Origin: Chloroflexota bacterium | Lineage (GTDB): Bacteria > Chloroflexota > Anaerolineae > J102 | Assembly (NCBI GenBank): GCA_013152695.1 | Contig: JAADFV010000021.1 | Coordinates: forward strand, 1 to 10,203 | Length of the DNA: 10,203 nucleotides | Direction of reading: 5' to 3' | Part shown: positions 7,294 through 10,203 of the stretch, piece after piece | How the letters are laid out: each line of letters starts with the position of its first letter | Position numbering within the stretch: the first letter of the stretch is position 1 | The notes under the pieces: model-generated | The model's database searches: none | What the model was told of the DNA's origin: nothing | Seen by the model: only the letters and a program-made list of their open reading frames with translations | Program-made: the position numbers and the translations under genes

Positions 7294-8705
7294 TTGGGCA
7301 TCTCCATTCCGGTCGTCTGTCCGAGCTGCTGTGTCGTATGCCCTATCTTGCCTACGAGGCCGTAACGCCCGGAAGCGATCTCGAGCGCAATACCAAGGTC
7401 AATCATCTTTTGTTCCAGTTCGATTCTTTGGATTTTCTTGTCATAGAAAGCACCCATCGCTTTGTAGTAAGAGAAAACATCGACCTGGCCGGCATCCGCT
7501 GCACGGCTGAGATTTTCGGCAAGCGCTTTTCCAGTGGACAACGATTCATCGATGGCAGCGAACTGCCGCCGCGTGGCTTCGATAGCCGCTACGAGCCGAT
7601 CTATGTCGGCACGCGTCTCAAATAATCTGGCGGTATATTCATCAAACAGTTGCTGGCGGCTCGCGCGCTCCTTGGCAATACGTCCCTGGTTGCGGTCAAA
7701 GAAAGGAAGATCGATGCTCACTCCCATTCCTACCGTTTTAATTCCGTCCGTGTCTCTCCCACCGGTCAGTCCGAGATTTATCTTGGGGAACTGGGAACGG
7801 ACAGCAGTTCGAACCCGTGCCTCTTGGCTTTCATACCCAAGTTTGAGGGCAAGCAGATCAAGTCTTTTGGTTTCGGCATTTTCGAAAAGCGCTTTGGCAG
7901 GCGGGCATTGTTCTAACTGCCAAGCGATATCTTTCTCCAAAGGAACCACCCTCTGGGATGGCAATCCAAGCGCGCGATTGAATGCGAGTCTTTCCTGCTC
8001 CATTGTCGATTGAGCGTTAAGTACTTGGGACCTTGCTTCCTGTAGACTGGTTTCCGCAGCCGAGAGATCGAGCCGCGTTTTTATGCCAAGAGCGACACCT
8101 TGCTTCACGTCTTTCCGCAATCGTTGAAAGAATGCCCCCGCCTGTTTTGCCGCTGCGAGTCGTTTCCCGGCGATTACCAAGCGATAGGCGTGCAGGCGCG
8201 CAGCTTCCGCAACTTGCCATTCCTGCCAGGCTACATTGAGGTCCACTGCGGCAGCGTGCGCCTTTGCCGCATCCAGGCGAGCACCGCGGGAGATGAGCGA
8301 CGTAATATCCCATCCCAAGCCGAGTCCAAAGCTATTGACCCTGCCCTGCGTGTTTCCACCTACGGGTATGCCTAAATCATAAGAAAGCTGGGGATTGGGC
8401 AGGATACCGGCCTGTAGGAGCTGGGCTGAAGCGATCCCCCGGCGGTCGCGGACGGCGCGAAGAGCAGGATTGACAATGACCGCCAGGATCGCCGCTTCCT
8501 CCGGTGATAGCCCGTCACGGTCGTCGAAGGGTACAGGTTTCAAGAGCGGGTGTTTGAACTCGTCGGCCCGGAGTCGCACCCCGTTCATGTTAGGGGACCG
8601 CAACCCGGCGTGGACGGTCTCAGGGGTAATGGGCACCGGGCGGTACGTGGCGCAGCCACTGACGCCGAAGCATATCAATGCGATTACTATCCACGGTTTA
8701 CACAT
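7290..8705 (-). CDS. Outer-membrane efflux lipoprotein, TolC/CzcC family
   Basis: This 471-residue protein begins with a lipoprotein signal: hydrophobic residues 5-15, then lipobox VSGC with Cys18 as the acylation site. The rest shows two OEP repeats. The first has SPEEAAILAVIVNPALRAVRD (67-87), the first helix signature, then LQAGILPNPQLSYD (97-110) with the typical Pro-Asn-Pro. The second begins near the ENAETKRLDLLALKLGYESQ region. The family forms trimeric channels spanning the outer membrane and periplasm. I chose the ATG at 8705 because the lipoprotein signal follows directly and AAGAAGG lies about 9 bases upstream. The open frame runs on to 8849 but reads through the leader repeat and lacks any signal. 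It is the first gene of the efflux operon. Confidence 0.92.
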   Translation of the reverse strand: MCKPWIVIALICFGVSGCATYRPVPITPETVHAGLRSPNMNGVRLRADEFKHPLLKPVPFDDRDGLSPEEAAILAVIVNPALRAVRDRRGIASAQLLQAGILPNPQLSYDLGIPVGGNTQGRVNSFGLGLGWDITSLISRGARLDAAKAHAAAVDLNVAWQEWQVAEAARLHAYRLVIAGKRLAAAKQAGAFFQRLRKDVKQGVALGIKTRLDLSAAETSLQEARSQVLNAQSTMEQERLAFNRALGLPSQRVVPLEKDIAWQLEQCPPAKALFENAETKRLDLLALKLGYESQEARVRTAVRSQFPKINLGLTGGRDTDGIKTVGMGVSIDLPFFDRNQGRIAKERASRQQLFDEYTARLFETRADIDRLVAAIEATRRQFAAIDESLSTGKALAENLSRAADAGQVDVFSYYKAMGAFYDKKIQRIELEQKMIDLGIALEIASGRYGLVGKIGHTTQQLGQTTGMEMPK

Positions 8706-8869
8706 TTCAAAAACCTTCTTCTTAGTGCTCTGTATCTCATAAATTTTCGCATCTTGCTGGTTATTTGCCGTGCTAGCTGCGTTGCGCTTTACAGCTGTAT
8801 AACCATGGCTATGCAACTGAAAGCACATCTTGCTGGCCCGCCAAATCACGATGCAATCTTACGTAATTT
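8706..8869 (-). promoter_or_regulatory. Leader region of the efflux operon
   Basis: This 164-base stretch precedes the outer-membrane factor gene. It contains CATCTTGCTGG twice in direct orientation (8750-8760 and 8826-8836), 76 bases apart, and between them an imperfect hairpin at 8786-8824. The frame is open but shows no domain. A promoter within it is likely but I cannot define -35/-10 boxes. The next possible control point upstream is the operator at 9118-9134. Confidence 0.45.
8786..8824. repeat. Imperfect inverted repeat in the efflux leader
   Basis: Left arm 8786-8804 pairs with right arm 8807-8824 around a CCATGG centre. There is one bulged A and three mismatches. On the minus-strand transcript two of those mismatches become G-U pairs. 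The stem could form in mRNA, about 80-120 bases before the start codon. It lies between the two CATCTTGCTGG direct repeats, so together they may be one dispersed repeat unit. I cannot tell whether it regulates expression. Confidence 0.5.
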
Positions 8870-8919
8870 GTAACTATTCAGCAGCGCGAGGCCATCCTGC
8901 TGAATAGTTACCGTAATTT
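8862..8919. mobile_element. Putative non-autonomous insertion: e2 plus CGTAATTT duplications
   Basis: The span includes the two CGTAATTT copies and the element between them. Ends beginning GTAA together with 8-bp target duplications are known from the IS66 family, so a derivative of such an element is possible. I infer this from end sequence and duplication length only. Removing the element and one copy restores a continuous ACGTAATTTTATG sequence. Confidence 0.6.
8870..8911. repeat. Palindromic mini-element e2 with 8-bp target duplication
   Basis: This 42-bp element has perfect GTAACTATTCAGC ends as a 13-bp inverted repeat; extended by CAG/CTG the stem is 15 bp with a 12-base loop. It is flanked by the perfect direct repeat CGTAATTT at 8862-8869 and 8912-8919, as expected for a target-site duplication. 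Its core shares GCGCGAGG with e1 and AGGCCATCC with e3. It carries no coding capacity and would need a transposase supplied elsewhere. Confidence 0.88.
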
Positions 8920-9069
8920 TATGAAATACAGGGTACGAGAACTAATCAGTATTTGTTGCATAACGGTTGTGATAACCGGCGACGACGGGATGTTACCGCT
9001 TACTACCACAATTTGGTTTTGCTTTTCGGGAAGCACACCGGCATTTTCCGTCCGCTTGATTTTCTTTTA
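8920..9069. other. Non-coding spacer, nothing recognised
   Basis: About 150 bases lie between e2 and the duplicated operator module. A 61-codon open frame crosses it, from 8921 to 9106, but it has no good ribosome binding site and no recognisable domain, and it runs into the duplicated module. There is a small inverted repeat, CGGTT-GTGAT-AACCG, at 8964-8978. I see no clear promoter. Confidence 0.5.
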
Positions 9070-9157
9070 CAATGCTATCCGGTTGACCGTTCATCTCAGT
9101 AAATAGAACATCCGAGCCTTAAGCCAACCTTAAGTCAGCCGGTTTGTTTGCCAGATC
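9070..9157. repeat. Duplicated upstream module, copy 2 (paired with 3005-3087)
   Basis: This 88-base segment is the second copy of the region upstream of the ArnT-like gene, in the same orientation. It includes the intact operator and a 4-base TTTG duplication (9147-9150) absent from copy 1. On the minus strand it lies upstream of the efflux operon just as copy 1 lies upstream of the glycosyltransferase operon, though farther from the first start codon (about 413 bases from operator to ATG). Confidence 0.9.
9118..9134 (-). promoter_or_regulatory. PmrA-type box, copy 2, upstream of the efflux operon
   Basis: This is the same CTTAAG-N5-CTTAAG direct repeat as at 3052-3068, including an identical N5. 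Its minus-strand orientation points to the efflux operon. It is also about 263 bases upstream of the response regulator gene on the plus strand. Its preservation inside a diverged duplicate argues for function. The binding protein is inferred to be the adjacent PmrA/QseB-like regulator. Confidence 0.5.
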
Positions 9158-9200
9158 GTAACTCTTCAGCAGGCCATCCATCGCGTCGCTGAATAGTTAC
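9158..9200. repeat. Palindromic mini-element e3 with 8-bp target duplication
   Basis: This 43-bp element has a left end GTAACTCTTCAGC with one mismatch to the family and a perfect right end GCTGAATAGTTAC. It is flanked by the perfect 8-bp direct repeat GCCAGATC at 9150-9157 and 9201-9208. The core AGGCCATCC is shared with e2. The same GCCAGATC also precedes e1 at 3080-3087. Confidence 0.85.
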
Positions 9201-9208
9201 GCCAGATC

Positions 9209-9396
9209 TTCTTCATATTGGCTTAAGGTTTCTTGTTGTAGGATCAGCACGGGTAAAAAGCTGGATTCTGAAGATGACGATCAGGCTGATGAACACGAGG
9301 ACCGGGATCGATAAAAAGGGCAGGATCAAGCGCCTTTCTCAGTCGTTAAACTATGTTAGACTGGCGCAAAAATACACACCGAAAGAAACACGTACA
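9209..9396 (+). promoter_or_regulatory. Upstream region of the response regulator gene
   Basis: This stretch should hold the promoter for the two-component genes. A single half-site CTTAAGGTT (9222-9230) has the orientation and following GTT of the PmrA-type boxes, but its second half is not conserved. A shorter direct repeat, GTTAAAC (9345-9351) and GTTAGAC (9355-9361) with a 10-bp period, ends 35 bases before the start codon and could be an autoregulatory site. A -10-like TAGACT overlaps it at 9357-9362, without a good -35. Confidence 0.35.
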
Positions 9397-10059
9397 ATGA
9401 GAATTCTGTTGGTCGAAGATGATGCCATGATCGGTGCGGCGGTCCGCCAGGGATTGGCGCTTGAGGGCTACGCTGTCGATTGGGCGCAGGATGCCGCCGA
9501 AGCTGAGCTGGCCTTGGAGGTCAGCCCCTACGAGGTGGTGCTGCTCGACCTGGGTCTACCGGACAAATCGGGGCTGGAGGTTTTGAACGGGCTGCGAAAA
9601 AAGGGCAGCGAGGCCACGGTCATCATCCTGACCGCTCGCGATGCTGTTGCCGACCGGATTTCCGGTCTCGATGCAGGGGCCGATGATTACCTGATCAAAC
9701 CCTTTGACCTGGATGAACTGAGCGCCCGTATCCGGGCGGTACAACGTCGTCGGCTGGGACGTCCTCAGCCATTGTTGATTCACGGTGCGCTGAGCCTGAA
9801 TCCTGCCGGACATGAATGTTTCTGGCAGGGAGTCGCTGTTACGCTGTCAGCCCGGGAATTTACCCTGCTGGAAGTGCTGATGGAGCATCCCACCGGCGTA
9901 CATTCCCGCGCCCGACTGGAAGAACAGCTCTACGGCTGGGGGGATGAAGTCGAAAGCAACACCGTTGAGGTACATATCCACAACCTGCGTAAAAAGCTCT
10001 CCGGCGATGTGATTAAAACCATCCGTGGTGTCGGTTACACCCTTGGTCCTGTGACGTGA
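9397..10059 (+). CDS. OmpR-family response regulator, PmrA/QseB-like
   Basis: This 220-residue protein has a receiver domain (1-118) with acidic pair Asp8-Asp9, phosphoacceptor Asp51 in LLDLGLP, Thr79 and Lys101, so all catalytic residues are present. A winged-helix DNA-binding domain (about 125-217) follows. The recognition region ESNTVEVHIHNLRKK (186-200) and the preceding LYGWG are characteristic of the PmrA/BasR/QseB group. Such regulators bind direct-repeat CTTAAG-type boxes and control lipid A modification and envelope genes. I chose the ATG at 9397 because the receiver strand MRILLVEDD begins there, although the ribosome binding site is weak (GAAAGAAA); upstream in-frame starts would add 41 unrelated residues. 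The stop overlaps the GTG of the sensor kinase gene. The naming stops at family level because PmrA and QseB cannot be told apart here. Confidence 0.95.
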   Translation: MRILLVEDDAMIGAAVRQGLALEGYAVDWAQDAAEAELALEVSPYEVVLLDLGLPDKSGLEVLNGLRKKGSEATVIILTARDAVADRISGLDAGADDYLIKPFDLDELSARIRAVQRRRLGRPQPLLIHGALSLNPAGHECFWQGVAVTLSAREFTLLEVLMEHPTGVHSRARLEEQLYGWGDEVESNTVEVHIHNLRKKLSGDVIKTIRGVGYTLGPVT

Positions 10060-10203
10060 ATTCGATCCGTAAAAAACTCCTGCGCTGGCTGCTGATCGGC
10101 CAGCTTGCCGCAGTGGTGCTGACCGGGAGTATCTCCTTTTTCTATGTGCGCAGTGAACTCGAAGATCTGTTCGATGACCGTCTGCGGCAGCTCGCCTACA
10201 GTG
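10056..10203 (+). CDS. Sensor histidine kinase, N-terminal fragment (window edge)
   Basis: The frame starts at a GTG that overlaps the response regulator stop (GTGA) and stays open for 49 codons to the window end. It encodes NSIRKKLLRWLLIGQ and a hydrophobic helix at about 11-31, then a periplasmic segment beginning VRSELEDLFDDRLRQLA. This is the usual start of QseC/PmrB-type sensor kinases, with a basic cytoplasmic N terminus, one membrane helix and a short sensor loop. The dimerisation, HATPase and second membrane segments lie beyond the window. The coupling to the regulator supports a cognate pair. Confidence 0.88.
   Translation, partial: MNSIRKKLLRWLLIGQLAAVVLTGSISFFYVRSELEDLFDDRLRQLAYS

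Noticed and set aside
6896..7510. 204-codon open frame antisense to the adaptor and channel genes
   Set aside because: It crosses two clear genes on the other strand and shows no domain.
8706..8849. N-terminal extension of the outer-membrane factor
   Set aside because: The lipoprotein signal begins at the ATG at 8705 with a good binding site; the extension reads through repeat sequence.
8921..9106. Open frame of 61 codons on the plus strand between e2 and the operator copy
   Set aside because: It has no ribosome binding site or recognisable domain, and its 3' part is made of the duplicated regulatory module.
3088..9200. CRISPR-like array from the three related palindromes
   Set aside because: There are only three copies at irregular spacing, with coding sequence between them and target duplications, and no cas genes.

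Overview
The window comes from a Gram-negative bacterium: it has a tripartite RND efflux system with an outer-membrane lipoprotein channel, lipid-linked glycosyltransferases and an OmpR/PmrA-type two-component system. Gene style and intergenic repeats suggest Pseudomonadota or Desulfobacterota (Desulfuromonadales-like). That placement is an impression from sequence alone. No rRNA, tRNA, CRISPR array or complete transposase gene is visible.

Layout. (1) Positions 1-2959, minus strand: a tightly packed operon, read from right to left, of an ArnT/PMT-like GT-C glycosyltransferase, a GtrB/DPM1-like polyprenyl-phosphate glycosyltransferase and a GtrA-like small membrane protein cut by the window edge. 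(2) 2960-3142: the operon's upstream region, with a PmrA-type box (CTTAAG-N5-CTTAAG) and a perfect hairpin element. (3) 3143-8705, minus strand: an efflux operon of outer-membrane factor, membrane-fusion protein and RND pump, whose genes overlap by 1-4 bases. (4) 8706-9396: a 690-base non-coding stretch with a hairpin leader, two further hairpin elements and a second diverged copy of the upstream region in (2). (5) 9397-10203, plus strand: a PmrA/QseB-like response regulator and the first 49 codons of its sensor kinase.

Function. The glycosyltransferase trio fits the usual scheme in which GtrB loads a sugar onto polyprenyl phosphate, GtrA helps present it at the periplasmic side and a GT-C enzyme transfers it to an acceptor such as lipid A or another envelope glycan. 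The nearby PmrA/QseB-like system is the expected type of regulator. The efflux operon lies between the regulator and the trio, and both minus-strand operons have the same operator module upstream in the same orientation. I infer a shared envelope-stress regulon.

The most notable feature is a family of three 42-49 bp palindromic elements with 13-bp ends (GTAACTATTCAGC). Two of them are flanked by perfect 8-bp direct repeats (CGTAATTT and GCCAGATC), which look like target-site duplications. Two of the elements bracket the efflux operon together with the duplicated operator region, which suggests that the operon is an inserted cassette.
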